From Clostridia bacterium (GTDB lineage: Bacteria > Bacillota > Clostridia > Christensenellales > Aristaeellaceae): a DNA stretch of 64,000 nt. Within the stretch, counting starts at the first letter, position 1. Each line of letters starts with the position of its first letter. The stretch spans positions 39,256 through 103,255 of the forward strand of contig JAFVVG010000032.1 in assembly GCA_017502305.1 (NCBI GenBank). The letters run 5' to 3'. Positions 1-7,699 of the stretch are shown piece by piece. The notes beneath the pieces were generated by a model that saw only the letters and a list, made by a program, of their open reading frames with translations, was not told the DNA's origin and ran no database searches. The position numbers and the translations under genes are program-made.

Positions 1-170
1 TGCCCTTTGTGAACGCCCTGTTCAGCGAGACCAGCCCCATCCCCGTGAAGGCCGCCCTGGCCAAGCTGGGGATGTGCGAGGATGAGCTGCGCCTGCCCCT
101 GGTGCCCATGCAGGATGGTCCCCGGCAGAAGATGTACGCCATCATGCGGGAACTGGGCCTGATTGCCTGA
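1..170 (+). CDS. dapA: 4-hydroxy-tetrahydrodipicolinate synthase, C-terminal part (partial)
   Basis: The frame open from base 3 to the TGA at 168-170 encodes the last 55 residues of a protein whose N-terminus lies outside the window. The residues TSPIPVKAAL, a downstream acidic LPLVPM stretch and the terminal helix match the C-terminus of DapA, the aldolase-type enzyme that condenses pyruvate with aspartate semialdehyde in lysine and diaminopimelate synthesis. dapB follows 14 bases later behind AGGAGG-like bases, so the pair forms an operon. The identification rests on this short tail plus the neighbour. Confidence 0.85.
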   Translation, partial: PFVNALFSETSPIPVKAALAKLGMCEDELRLPLVPMQDGPRQKMYAIMRELGLIA

Positions 171-184
171 GGAGGAATGCACCG

Positions 185-931
185 ATGAAGATTCTGATCT
201 CCGGCGCTTTGGGCTTTATGGGCCGGGAAGTGGCAGCCCAGGCCAAGGCCAAGGGTATTGAGGTGGCCTGCGGTGTGGACATTGCCCAGGGCAATGCTGA
301 TTATCCCCTGTATACCGATTTTGAGAATTGTCCCGTGGTGGACGCCATTGTGGATTTTTCCACCTGGAAGCCTGGCGCTGACCTGTTGAGCTACGCGGTG
401 AAGCATAAGGTGCCCGCTGTGATCGCTTCCACCGGCCTTTCCGAAGAACAGTTGGCCGCTATTGACGAAGCAGCGAAGGTGATCCCCATCTTCCGCAGCG
501 GCAACATGAGCCTGGGCATTGCCCTGCTCCGGGCCCTGGCGAAGAAGGCAGCCTCGGTGCTGGGGGAGAGCTTCGATATTGAGATCATCGAGGCACACCA
601 CAACCGCAAGGCTGACGCCCCCTCCGGCACGGCGCTGATGCTGCTGGATGCCGTGAAGCAGGGCTGCGAATCGTCCCGTGAGGCGGTGTTCGGCCGCCAT
701 GGCCGTGACTGCAAGCGCCAGCAGCAGGAGATCGGCGTGCACGCCCTGCGGGGCGGTACGGTCACCGGCGAGCACGAGGTGTGCTTCTTCGGCACCTCGG
801 AGCGGGTGAAGATCAGCCACAGCGCAGAAAACCGCAGCGTGTTCGCTGCCGGCGCGCTGCAGGCTGCCATGTTCCTGGTGGGGAAAGAGCCCGGCCTTTA
901 CAACATGGACGACGTTGTGGGGAAAATCTGA
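185..931 (+). CDS. dapB: 4-hydroxy-tetrahydrodipicolinate reductase
   Basis: Cytosolic NAD(P)H-dependent reductase of the lysine/meso-diaminopimelate pathway, directly after the dapA end. The 248-residue length is normal for the family. The N-terminus carries the Rossmann glycine pattern (GALGFMG, residues 7-13), and the hallmark HHNRKADAPSGTA motif with the catalytic His-His and substrate-binding Lys lies near residue 138. The C-terminal half ends with GALQAAMFL, typical of DapB. GGAGGAATGCACCG precedes the ATG. A terminator follows at 940-969, closing the dapA-dapB unit. Confidence 0.97.
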   Translation: MKILISGALGFMGREVAAQAKAKGIEVACGVDIAQGNADYPLYTDFENCPVVDAIVDFSTWKPGADLLSYAVKHKVPAVIASTGLSEEQLAAIDEAAKVIPIFRSGNMSLGIALLRALAKKAASVLGESFDIEIIEAHHNRKADAPSGTALMLLDAVKQGCESSREAVFGRHGRDCKRQQQEIGVHALRGGTVTGEHEVCFFGTSERVKISHSAENRSVFAAGALQAAMFLVGKEPGLYNMDDVVGKI

Positions 932-939
932 TTATGATG

Positions 940-969
940 GGTTAGCTGCGGTTGCGGCTGGCCTTTTTT
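940..969 (+). terminator. Rho-independent terminator after dapB
   Basis: The arms 940-949 and 954-963 form a 10-bp stem with three G-U pairs around a GGTT loop, followed by six T at 964-969. A promoter for the next genes overlaps its 3' arm. Confidence 0.75.
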
Positions 970-980
970 CGTGATAGGAT
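952..980 (+). promoter_or_regulatory. Promoter overlapping the dapB terminator
   Basis: TTGCGG at 952-957 and TAGGAT at 975-980 are separated by exactly 17 bp and sit 18 bases upstream of the DUF3795 start. The -35 box is embedded in the terminator stem. Confidence 0.5.
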
Positions 981-997
981 GAATACGAGGTGATGGC

Positions 998-1411
998 ATG
1001 AAGTGGTATCGGGCAAGGTTGCCTGAACTGGCGAAAGCGGAGCCCATCTATTCCGTGTGTGGCGACGACTGTGCTGTGTGCCCCCGCTATCTTGCGAAAA
1101 CGGACGAGGAACTGCGGGAAACGGCGGAATTCTGGCACCGGGCAGGCTGGCGTGACAGGGTGGTGACCAACGAGGAGATCCGCTGCGCCGGCTGCGGCAG
1201 CAGACCCACCTGCAGCTTCATGCTGCTGCCCTGCGTGAAAGCGCATGACGTTGATAAGTGCAGCGCTTGCAAGGAATATCCATGCGGGAAGATCCATGCC
1301 ACGCTGGCATCCTCGGAAAGCAAGAAGCTTCAATGCCGGGCGGCTTGCGAAAGCGACGAGGAGTTCGCTATGTTTGTTCGCGCGTTTTATGAGAAAGAGA
1401 AGCACTTGTGA
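998..1411 (+). CDS. DUF3795 cysteine-rich protein
   Basis: A 137-residue cytosolic protein with the conserved cysteine spacing of DUF3795: CGDDCAVCPRYL near residues 23-33, then CAGCGS and a cluster CSACKEYPC. These Cys sets suggest a bound metal or Fe-S cluster, but the biochemical function of the family is unknown. GAGGTGATGGC precedes the ATG. It leads a three-gene unit with a GNAT acetyltransferase (9-base gap) and a GyrI-like protein. The family is assigned by pattern recognition. Confidence 0.75.
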   Translation: MKWYRARLPELAKAEPIYSVCGDDCAVCPRYLAKTDEELRETAEFWHRAGWRDRVVTNEEIRCAGCGSRPTCSFMLLPCVKAHDVDKCSACKEYPCGKIHATLASSESKKLQCRAACESDEEFAMFVRAFYEKEKHL

Positions 1412-1420
1412 GGTGAGCAT

Positions 1421-1885
1421 ATGAAGATAACCTTGCGAAAGGCGGAACCGTCTGATGCGGAGCGGCTATGGAAACTGCAAATAGAAGGTTTCGCTGAGCT
1501 ATTGGAAAGGTATCAGGATCTGGACACCAATCCGGCAGCGGAACCGTTGGAGAAGACGATCATGCGGCTGCAGCAGCCCTTCCGACACTTCTATTTTGTG
1601 ATGGAAGGAAATACGCCGGTGGGGGCCATCAGCGTGCGGGTACTGGATGAAGGATGGAAGAAGCTGGGCCCGCTGTGGGTGCAGCCGGTTTGGCGGGGCA
1701 GGGGCATCGCCCAGGAGGCCATCCGGCAGGTGGAGGCGATCCATGGCAGCGATAAGTGGGTGCTGGACACCATTTTACAGGAAAAGGGCAACTGCCACCT
1801 CTATGAGAAGATGGGCTACCATCAAACTGGCAAGACACAGGTGGTGAACGAGCGCATGACGCTGGTGGATTATGTGAAAGAATAA
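1421..1885 (+). CDS. GNAT family N-acetyltransferase
   Basis: A 154-residue GCN5-related acetyltransferase. It starts with the ITLRKAEPSDAERLWKLQ strand-helix, continues with a central VGAISVRVLDEGWKKLGPLWV beta region and has the acetyl-CoA loop VWRGRGIAQEAI near residues 88-100, then the usual LYEKMGYH segment. The substrate cannot be told from sequence. It lies in tandem between the DUF3795 and GyrI-like genes, a trio resembling small stress or detoxification operons of Clostridia. Confidence 0.85.
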   Translation: MKITLRKAEPSDAERLWKLQIEGFAELLERYQDLDTNPAAEPLEKTIMRLQQPFRHFYFVMEGNTPVGAISVRVLDEGWKKLGPLWVQPVWRGRGIAQEAIRQVEAIHGSDKWVLDTILQEKGNCHLYEKMGYHQTGKTQVVNERMTLVDYVKE

Positions 1886-1906
1886 TGCGTGATGGGAGAC
1901 ATAGCC

Positions 1907-2539
1907 ATGGCCTTTGATTTCAAAAAGGAGTACAAGGAATTCTACATGCCCAAGGCGCAGCCGCAGATCGTGAATGTTCCGGCGGCAAATTATATTGCCG
2001 TGCGGGGCGCGGGTGATCCCAATGAGGAGGGCGGGGCATATCAGCAGGCCATTTCGGTGCTGTATGCGGTGGCTTATACGCTGAAGATGAGCAACAAGAC
2101 GGACTACCGTATGGAGGGCTTTTATGAATATGTAGTGCCGCCGCTGGAGGGCTTCTGGTGGCAGGAGCATGTGGCGGGCGTGGATTTCAGCCGTAAGGAT
2201 GCATTCAAGTGGATATCTGTGCTCCGCTTGCCGGACTTTGTGAAGCCGGAGGATGTAGCCTGGGCCAAGGAAACGGCGTCAAAAAAGAAAAAGCTGGATT
2301 GCTCGCCGGCGGAGTTTTTCACGGTGGATGAAGGACTGTGCGTGCAGATCATGCACGGTGGCCCCTTTGACACTGAGACTGAATCGGTGGCGCTGATGGA
2401 TGCTTACCTGGCGGAGCATGGGTACGTGAACGATATGAATAAGCAGCGTCTGCACCACGAAATCTACCTCTCCGATGCGCGAAAGGTGGAACCGGAGAAG
2501 TGGAAAACGGTAATCAGGCACCCGATTAAGAAGGCATAA
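1907..2539 (+). CDS. GyrI-like small-molecule-binding domain protein
   Basis: A 210-residue protein of the GyrI-like (SHS2, AraC-effector-binding) superfamily: MAFDFKKEYKEFYMP, then NVPAANYIAVRGAGDPNE, then ISVLYAVAYTLKM. Relatives bind small hydrophobic molecules or act as gyrase-inhibitor-like detoxifiers. An in-frame GTG at 1889 would add six residues, but GGGAGA at 1894-1899 lies at proper spacing only for the ATG at 1907, so that start was chosen. It ends just before a strong bidirectional terminator shared with the convergent EF-G-like gene. Confidence 0.8.
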   Translation: MAFDFKKEYKEFYMPKAQPQIVNVPAANYIAVRGAGDPNEEGGAYQQAISVLYAVAYTLKMSNKTDYRMEGFYEYVVPPLEGFWWQEHVAGVDFSRKDAFKWISVLRLPDFVKPEDVAWAKETASKKKKLDCSPAEFFTVDEGLCVQIMHGGPFDTETESVALMDAYLAEHGYVNDMNKQRLHHEIYLSDARKVEPEKWKTVIRHPIKKA

Positions 2540-2542
2540 AGA

Positions 2543-2574
2543 AAAAAGGAGATACCTTGCGGTATCTCCTTTTT
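2543..2574. terminator. Bidirectional terminator between GyrI-like gene and EF-G-like gene
   Basis: Near-perfect stem AAAAAGGAGATACC / GGTATCTCCTTTTT with a TTGC loop. The A-run and T-run flanks let it work on both strands; the genes converge here. Confidence 0.9.
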
Positions 2575-2586
2575 GCGTTGTGGGGA

Positions 2587-4674
2587 TTAATCCTCGTCGT
2601 CCTCCACCTTTTCGGCGTTGGCGATGATCTTCTCGGCCACGTTGGCGGGCACTTCTTCATAACGCTCAAAGCGCATGGAGAAGGAACCGCGGGCCTGGGT
2701 CATGGAGCGAAGGTCGGTGGCGTACTTGAACATTTCGGCCTGGGGAGCTTCGGCTTCCACCATCTGCTGACCGTCGGTCTGGGTCATGCCGATGATGCGG
2801 CCGCGTCGCTTGTTCATGTCGCCCATGATGTCGCCCATGTATTCGTCGGGCACGATGACCTCAACGTGCATGATAGGCTCCAGCAGTACGGGAGAGGCCT
2901 CGGCGCAGCCCTTCTTATAGGCGATGCGGGCGGCCGTCTTGAAGGACATTTCGGAGGAGTCGACGGGGTGATAGGAGCCGTCGTACAGCTTGGCGCGCAG
3001 GTGCACCATGGGGTAGCCGGCCAGCACGCCGCGGACCAGGTTCTCACGCAGGCCCTTTTCGACGGAGGGGATGAAGTTGCGGGGCACCACGCCGCCAACA
3101 ACGGCATCCACAAACTCGAAGTCCACGTCTTCGTCCAGGATGGGGGAGAACTCGATCCACACATCGCCGAACTGGCCGTGACCGCCGGACTGCTTCTTGT
3201 GGCGGCCCTGAACCTTCACGGACTTGCGGATGGTCTCGCGGTAGGGGATCTTGGGATCCTGCAGGATGGCGTTGGCGCCGAACTTGGCGGCCAGGCGGTT
3301 GCGGATCACGTCCAGGTGCATTTCGCCCTGGCCGGAGAGCAGCGTCTCGGTGGTTTCGACGTTCTTCTCGATGGTGATGGAGGGATCTTCTTCCATCAGG
3401 CGGTTCAGGCCGGAGAAGATCTTGTCTTCTTCACCCTGCTTGGAGGCGTACACGGCCTTGCTGATGCAGGCTGCGGGCCAGGCCAGGCCGGGATACTGGA
3501 TGGGATTCTGATAATCGGCCAGGGTATCGCCGGTCTGGGTGTACTGCAGCTTGGAGAAAGCGCCCAGGTCGCCGGCGTGCAGGGTCTGCTTGGCGACCTG
3601 CTTCTTGCCGCGGAGGATGTACAGGCCGGAGGATTTCTCGGTCTTATCCTTATTGACGTTGTAGAGGATGGTGTTGGGGGTGAGCGTACCGGAGAAGATG
3701 CGGAACAGGCTCAGCTTGCCAACGAAGGGGTCGGCGATGGTCTTGTAGATGAAAGCGGAGAAGGGCTGGTCGTCCTTGCAGACGCGAACCTGAGCCTCGC
3801 CGGTGCGGGGGTTGAAGCCATCGTGCTCGATGCCCTCGTGGGCGGGAGAGGGCAGGTACTTGGCCATCAGGTCCATCATGCGGGCGATACCCACGCCGGT
3901 CAGGGCGGAGCAGGCGCACACGGGAACGATGTCGCCGTTCTTCATGCCCTTGCGGAAGCCGATGAGGATCTCGTCGTAGCTCAGCTCGCCTTCTTCGAAG
4001 TACTTCTCCATCAGCTCGTCGTCGGCGCCGGCGGCGGCTTCCACCAGGTCGTCAAAGGCCTTGTCGACCTTATCCTTCATATTTTCGGGCATGGGAACTT
4101 CCACGCTCTTCTTGTAGGCGCCTTCGTAGGCTTTCTTTTCAAGCACGTTGACAACGCCCTTGAAATCGGGGCCTTCACCGATGGGCATCAGCACGGGCAC
4201 CACGCAGGAGCCGTGACGGTCGCGCAGCTGCTGGGTGATCTTGTCGAAGTTGGCATGGTCGCGATCCATCTGGTTGATGACGAACATACGGCCCACGCCG
4301 CTCTTCACAGCGTGCTTGAAGGCCTTCTCAGCGCCCACGTTGAAGCCGGTCACGCCGCCGACCACGATGCAGGCGGTTTCAACAACGCGCAGGGGACCAA
4401 CCATTTCGGCGATAAAATCGAAGTAGCCGGGCACGTCGATGATGTTGAGCATCTTGTCGTTCCAGTCGATGGGGGCGCAGGCGGCGCTGATGGAACACTT
4501 GCGCTTGATCTCTTCGGGCTCGAAGTCGGTGGTGGTGGTGCCGTCTTCGACCTTGCCCTGGCGATCAACAATGCCAGCGGCGTAGAGCATGGCCTCGGTC
4601 AGCGTGGTCTTGCCCTCGCCGCCATGTCCCATGAGGGCGATGTTGCGAATGTTACTCGTCAAATAATCAGCCAT
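2587..4674 (-). CDS. EF-G-like translational GTPase (divergent EF-G type)
   Basis: A 695-residue five-domain GTPase related to elongation factor G. The start at 4674 (MADYLTSNIRNIAL) follows AGGAGG at proper spacing; an upstream in-frame ATG at 4749 lacks this. The G1 loop reads GHGGEGKTT rather than the canonical GHIDAGKTT, G3 reads DVPGYFDF rather than DTPGHVDF, and G4 reads NQMD rather than NKMD. These changes mark the EF-G-like paralogue group found beside canonical fusA in many Firmicutes, not the housekeeping factor. C-terminal EF-G domains IV and V are present (GHGQFGDVWIEFSP; EVIVPDEYMGDIMGDMNKRRG). The cellular role of the paralogue is not settled. Confidence 0.85.
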   Translation of the reverse strand: MADYLTSNIRNIALMGHGGEGKTTLTEAMLYAAGIVDRQGKVEDGTTTTDFEPEEIKRKCSISAACAPIDWNDKMLNIIDVPGYFDFIAEMVGPLRVVETACIVVGGVTGFNVGAEKAFKHAVKSGVGRMFVINQMDRDHANFDKITQQLRDRHGSCVVPVLMPIGEGPDFKGVVNVLEKKAYEGAYKKSVEVPMPENMKDKVDKAFDDLVEAAAGADDELMEKYFEEGELSYDEILIGFRKGMKNGDIVPVCACSALTGVGIARMMDLMAKYLPSPAHEGIEHDGFNPRTGEAQVRVCKDDQPFSAFIYKTIADPFVGKLSLFRIFSGTLTPNTILYNVNKDKTEKSSGLYILRGKKQVAKQTLHAGDLGAFSKLQYTQTGDTLADYQNPIQYPGLAWPAACISKAVYASKQGEEDKIFSGLNRLMEEDPSITIEKNVETTETLLSGQGEMHLDVIRNRLAAKFGANAILQDPKIPYRETIRKSVKVQGRHKKQSGGHGQFGDVWIEFSPILDEDVDFEFVDAVVGGVVPRNFIPSVEKGLRENLVRGVLAGYPMVHLRAKLYDGSYHPVDSSEMSFKTAARIAYKKGCAEASPVLLEPIMHVEVIVPDEYMGDIMGDMNKRRGRIIGMTQTDGQQMVEAEAPQAEMFKYATDLRSMTQARGSFSMRFERYEEVPANVAEKIIANAEKVEDDED

Positions 4675-4708
4675 GATATGTTCCTCCTCGTGAAAAATTT
4701 GAATTTGG

Positions 4709-4747
4709 GTATAGATCCATGAGAATGCCGAATGGAGGGATCTATAC
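4709..4747. repeat. 10-bp perfect inverted repeat in the EF-G-like gene leader
   Basis: GTATAGATCC (4709-4718) and GGATCTATAC (4738-4747) face each other across 19 bases, ending about 35 bases upstream of the EF-G-like start. It may be a leader hairpin or an operator. Confidence 0.7.
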
Positions 4748-4777
4748 ATCTCTTTTACGATAAGAGTATCATATCAT

Positions 4778-4836
4778 AAAAACTGCCAAAAGGGAAGCCC
4801 GATTTTCAACAAAAGGGCGCCTTTGGCAGTTTTTTA
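4778..4836 (-). terminator. Terminator downstream of murI
   Basis: AAAACTGCCAAAAGG pairs with CCTTTGGCAGTTTT across about 25 bases. Read on the minus strand it follows murI and ends in a T-run, separating murI from the EF-G-like gene. Confidence 0.65.
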
Positions 4837-4893
4837 TTGACTTTATTTTGTGTTTTTGGTGTACGGACGGCCAGAAAAGACATTTTTCGGCCT

Positions 4894-5649
4894 TTATGCC
4901 CGGGCCAGCAGGCTCTCCATCAGAGGGAGGATCAGAGAGGAATCGCCGCTGGTTTCCAGGGTGACGGAACCGCCCTGATCGCTGAGAAGGTCACGCTGCT
5001 TCAGTACCCGGGCCAGCTGCCGGGCGGTGCCGGCGTTGCCATCGAGAATCAGCACATGGGGCGGCAGGATTTCGCGGAGAATGGGGCGCAGGAACACATA
5101 ATGGGTGCAGCCCAGCACAATGGCGTCCACCCGGGCCGGGTCATAGGCCAGGAAAAGCTCCTGCAGGTAGCGTCGGGCCTGGTCAAAGGCCTGCGTTTCC
5201 ACCAGCTCCATCAGCCCGGGACAGGGCAGGGGGATGGCGCCTTCGCCATAACGCTGGTACAGGGCCTGGAATTTGGGCAGTCGCAGGGTCATGGGGGTGG
5301 CAAGCACCAGGATCTGCCCGCCCTTGCGCTGTTCGGCGGCGGGCTTCAGGGCCGGTTCCATACCGATGATGGGCAGCGCAAGCTCGGCCCGAAGGGTGGC
5401 GGCAGCCACGCTGGTGGCGGTGTTGCAGGCGATGACCACGGCCTTCACATCACGGGAGAGCAGGTGCTCCATCACGCCACGGACATAGCCAAGAACCTCC
5501 TCTTCAGGCTTGGTGCCGTAGGGGGCATGGAGGTTATCGCCAAAGTAGAGGAAGTCCTCGCGGGGCAGGGTGCGGGTCAGTTCGCCCAGCACGCTGATGC
5601 CGCCCACGCCGCTGTCGAACACGCCGATGGGGGAATAACGGCCGGCCAT
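4894..5649 (-). CDS. murI: Glutamate racemase
   Basis: Converts L- to D-glutamate for peptidoglycan synthesis. The 251-residue protein starts at 5649 (MAGRYSPIGVFDSGVGGISVL) behind AGGAGGTG; a longer frame to 5727 lacks a ribosome site. The first catalytic Cys lies in ACNTATS and the second in GCTHYVF, with the usual DSGVGG substrate loop near residues 13-18. Length is close to family norm (about 255-270). It is divergent from the DUF951 gene, with a promoter on each strand in the 129-bp interval. Confidence 0.95.
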   Translation of the reverse strand: MAGRYSPIGVFDSGVGGISVLGELTRTLPREDFLYFGDNLHAPYGTKPEEEVLGYVRGVMEHLLSRDVKAVVIACNTATSVAAATLRAELALPIIGMEPALKPAAEQRKGGQILVLATPMTLRLPKFQALYQRYGEGAIPLPCPGLMELVETQAFDQARRYLQELFLAYDPARVDAIVLGCTHYVFLRPILREILPPHVLILDGNAGTARQLARVLKQRDLLSDQGGSVTLETSGDSSLILPLMESLLARA

Positions 5650-5679
5650 GGGAAGCACCTCCTTTGCTTTTCTGGTTCC

Positions 5680-5709
5680 ATTATAATATAGAAAGCCGGA
5701 AATTAGCAA
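5680..5709 (-). promoter_or_regulatory. murI promoter
   Basis: On the minus strand TTGCTA (5704-5709) and TATAAT (5680-5685) are 18 bp apart. The predicted leader is about 25 bases. Confidence 0.55.
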
Positions 5710-5719
5710 TACGTCTTTC

Positions 5720-5748
5720 TTGCGCATCGGAAGAAAAACAGATATAAT
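5720..5748 (+). promoter_or_regulatory. Promoter of DUF951-lepB unit
   Basis: TTGCGC at 5720-5725 and a perfect TATAAT at 5743-5748 are separated by 17 bp, 30 bases upstream of the DUF951 start. Confidence 0.75.
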
Positions 5749-5778
5749 GGGTGTAATTCATGACAAGGAGAAGTACGT

Positions 5779-5985
5779 ATGGCTGAGATTCAGGAAATCC
5801 GCCTGGGCGACGTGGTGCTCACCCGCAAGCAGCACCCCTGCGGCTCCAGCGAGTGGACGGTGATCCGCACCGGCGCTGATATCAAGATCAAGTGCAACGG
5901 CTGCGGACGCATTGTGATGATGGACCGGGAGACCTTCATCAAGCGGCGCAAGAAGGTGCTGGTGCAGGGCCCGGCGGTGGACTAA
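5779..5985 (+). CDS. DUF951 domain-containing protein
   Basis: A 68-residue protein of DUF951, a small family nearly universal in Firmicutes, often near chromosome-partition or translation genes. The signature KQHPCGSSEW and KIKCNGCGRIVMM supply three Cys (one CxxC), suggesting a small zinc-stabilised fold. AAGGAGAAGTACGT precedes the ATG. Signal peptidase I starts three bases after its stop, so the two are cotranscribed. The molecular role is unknown. Confidence 0.88.
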   Translation: MAEIQEIRLGDVVLTRKQHPCGSSEWTVIRTGADIKIKCNGCGRIVMMDRETFIKRRKKVLVQGPAVD

Positions 5986-5988
5986 GCG

Positions 5989-6519
5989 ATGGCTATCCTG
6001 CGGGACGTTTTGGATGTTTTGTGCTGCCTGGCGGCGGCTTTTACGCTGCGCATGTTTGTGGTGGAGTTTGTGAAGGTGAAGGGACGAAGCATGCTTTCCA
6101 CGCTGCGCAATGGAGAAGTGATGCTGGTTTCCAGGCTTGCCTACCGCCTGGGGAAGCCCCGGCGCTTCGACGTGGTGATCTGCCACTATCCGGGAAGGTA
6201 CATGGACAAGCGGAAGTGGTTCCGGCAATGCTTTGTGAAGCGTGTTATCGCATTGCCAGGGGAAACCATCGCCATGGAGGAAGGCGTTGTGCTTATCAAC
6301 GGTGTGGCGATGGAGGAAGCCTTCCTTGATGAGAACCACAACCGCCGCAAGCGTGACATGGCGCCCCGCACTCTGGGTCCTGACGAGTATTTCGTCATGG
6401 GGGACAACCGGGATTCCTCCAACGACAGCCGGAGCATCGGGCCGATCAGGCGCAAGGAGATCATTGGCCGCGCCCGGGTGGTGCTGTGGCCCGTCAGGGG
6501 CTGGCGGCGGATCCGCTGA
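5989..6519 (+). CDS. lepB: Signal peptidase I
   Basis: Membrane-anchored serine/lysine protease that removes Sec and Tat signal peptides; it would process the many secreted proteins in this window. The 176-residue form has one N-terminal membrane helix (residues 3-22), the catalytic Ser in KGRSML near residue 35, the Lys general base in FVKRVIALPGE, and the late signature MGDNRDSSNDSR, typical of the small Gram-positive type. It follows DUF951 by three bases. Its last 26 bases overlap the end of the convergent VanY-like gene, with no terminator visible between them. Confidence 0.93.
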   Translation: MAILRDVLDVLCCLAAAFTLRMFVVEFVKVKGRSMLSTLRNGEVMLVSRLAYRLGKPRRFDVVICHYPGRYMDKRKWFRQCFVKRVIALPGETIAMEEGVVLINGVAMEEAFLDENHNRRKRDMAPRTLGPDEYFVMGDNRDSSNDSRSIGPIRRKEIIGRARVVLWPVRGWRRIR

Positions 6520-7537
6520 AAAGCACAGCGGCAATGGCATAGCCGGTGTTGTCCAGGGAAAGGTCTTCGATCTCCCCTGAGGAAGGTAAAGTAAATGAAG
6601 TGAGGTGCTCTCCTGCGCGGCTGCAGACAGCCGAGGCCAGGGGAGCGCCCTTTTCGTTATAGAGGGTCAGGGCACCGTGATCATGGAGCAGGGCGAGGTA
6701 TTCCTCAAAGCCTACGCCCAGTGCGTGCATCAGCATGGCGTGGACCTTGCCCACATAGCGCAGGTGGAAGGCGCGGCAGCTGTGCGCCTCTGGCGAGGCA
6801 TCCGGCCAGCGGCGGATGAACCCGAATTCCCAGCAATGCCGGATCAGCCATTGACCGGCATCGGTGGCCTGGTAGGGCGTGGACAGGGGTGTGCCGTTCC
6901 ACACGGGACACAGCCGCAGATCAATGGCCCAGGGCGTCTGATGCTCGGTGCAGTCCACGGAGGAAACGGCCATGCGGGCGGCACGGAGCGCGTCCTCAAG
7001 GGGCATGTCACGGGAAAGGTCGGCAAGGGTATCGGTGAGAAGAATGCGCTGCTGCTCGGCTGAGCGGGTGCCGGCGAAAACCGTGAATTGTATGATGCGG
7101 TTTTGCCTGGCGGAAAAGAACAGCGCCCGGAGCGCGTCCAGGGTGTCCTGACCGGAAACGGCGGCAATGTCACGGCAATCCACCATGCCCTGGGTGTAAT
7201 TCAGCACGGACAGCGTGTCGCTGGGGGTGTAGCCCTCGGGCAGGGGATGGGATTCGTCGATGAGGAGCATGCGGCCCTTTGCCAGATGCTGCACCGGCAC
7301 GGAAATGTGCCGTGTATCGCCCGGGGGAAGGTCGGTGCGGATATTGGCGGGCAGGGCGGATGCCTGCTCCGGCGGAGACGTTTGCGCAGGAGCGTGAAGG
7401 GGGTACGCATGGGCGTCCGGCTGGGCGGGGCGGGGAAGGCATACCACAAGCAGAAGCATAAGGCACGGTATACACCACAGCCATGGAAGGCTGCGCTTCT
7501 TTGGTATGGGTGGAGCGGGCGTCCAGCCTCGGGTCAT
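6494..7537 (-). CDS. VanY-like M15B family protein, membrane-anchored, altered active site
   Basis: The start at 7537 (MTRGWTPAPP) follows AGGAGG at 7547-7552 and gives 347 residues: a short basic N-terminus, a membrane helix at about residues 17-35, a Pro-rich linker and a C-terminal M15B D,D-carboxypeptidase-like domain. The zinc-ligand pattern is present: TEHQTPWAIDL gives H199 and D206, and FHLRYVG gives H258. In active VanY enzymes the last motif is EPWHxRYVG; here the Glu position is R255 (RAFH). Loss of this general base suggests an inactive or repurposed peptidoglycan-binding protein. It is divergent from the next secreted-protein gene. Confidence 0.75.
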   Translation of the reverse strand: MTRGWTPAPPIPKKRSLPWLWCIPCLMLLLVVCLPRPAQPDAHAYPLHAPAQTSPPEQASALPANIRTDLPPGDTRHISVPVQHLAKGRMLLIDESHPLPEGYTPSDTLSVLNYTQGMVDCRDIAAVSGQDTLDALRALFFSARQNRIIQFTVFAGTRSAEQQRILLTDTLADLSRDMPLEDALRAARMAVSSVDCTEHQTPWAIDLRLCPVWNGTPLSTPYQATDAGQWLIRHCWEFGFIRRWPDASPEAHSCRAFHLRYVGKVHAMLMHALGVGFEEYLALLHDHGALTLYNEKGAPLASAVCSRAGEHLTSFTLPSSGEIEDLSLDNTGYAIAAVLFSGSAASP

Positions 7538-7618
7538 GGGGATGCGCCTCCTGGATGGTTGATAATGCCAGTATGCGCAGCGATACGGTGGATGATACAC
7601 ATTGTTACAGGGCTTTTC

Positions 7619-7647
7619 TTGCGCAATGGGAAAGCATATGGTATAAT
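7619..7647 (+). promoter_or_regulatory. Promoter of the 517-aa secreted protein
   Basis: TTGCGC (7619-7624), 17-bp spacer, perfect TATAAT (7642-7647), about 52 bases before the start. It uses the same -35 hexamer as the DUF951 promoter. Confidence 0.75.
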
Positions 7648-7699
7648 GCAATGGGTTTCTGTATGCATTTTGATTATCATGCAAGGCTGGTGAGCAGTG

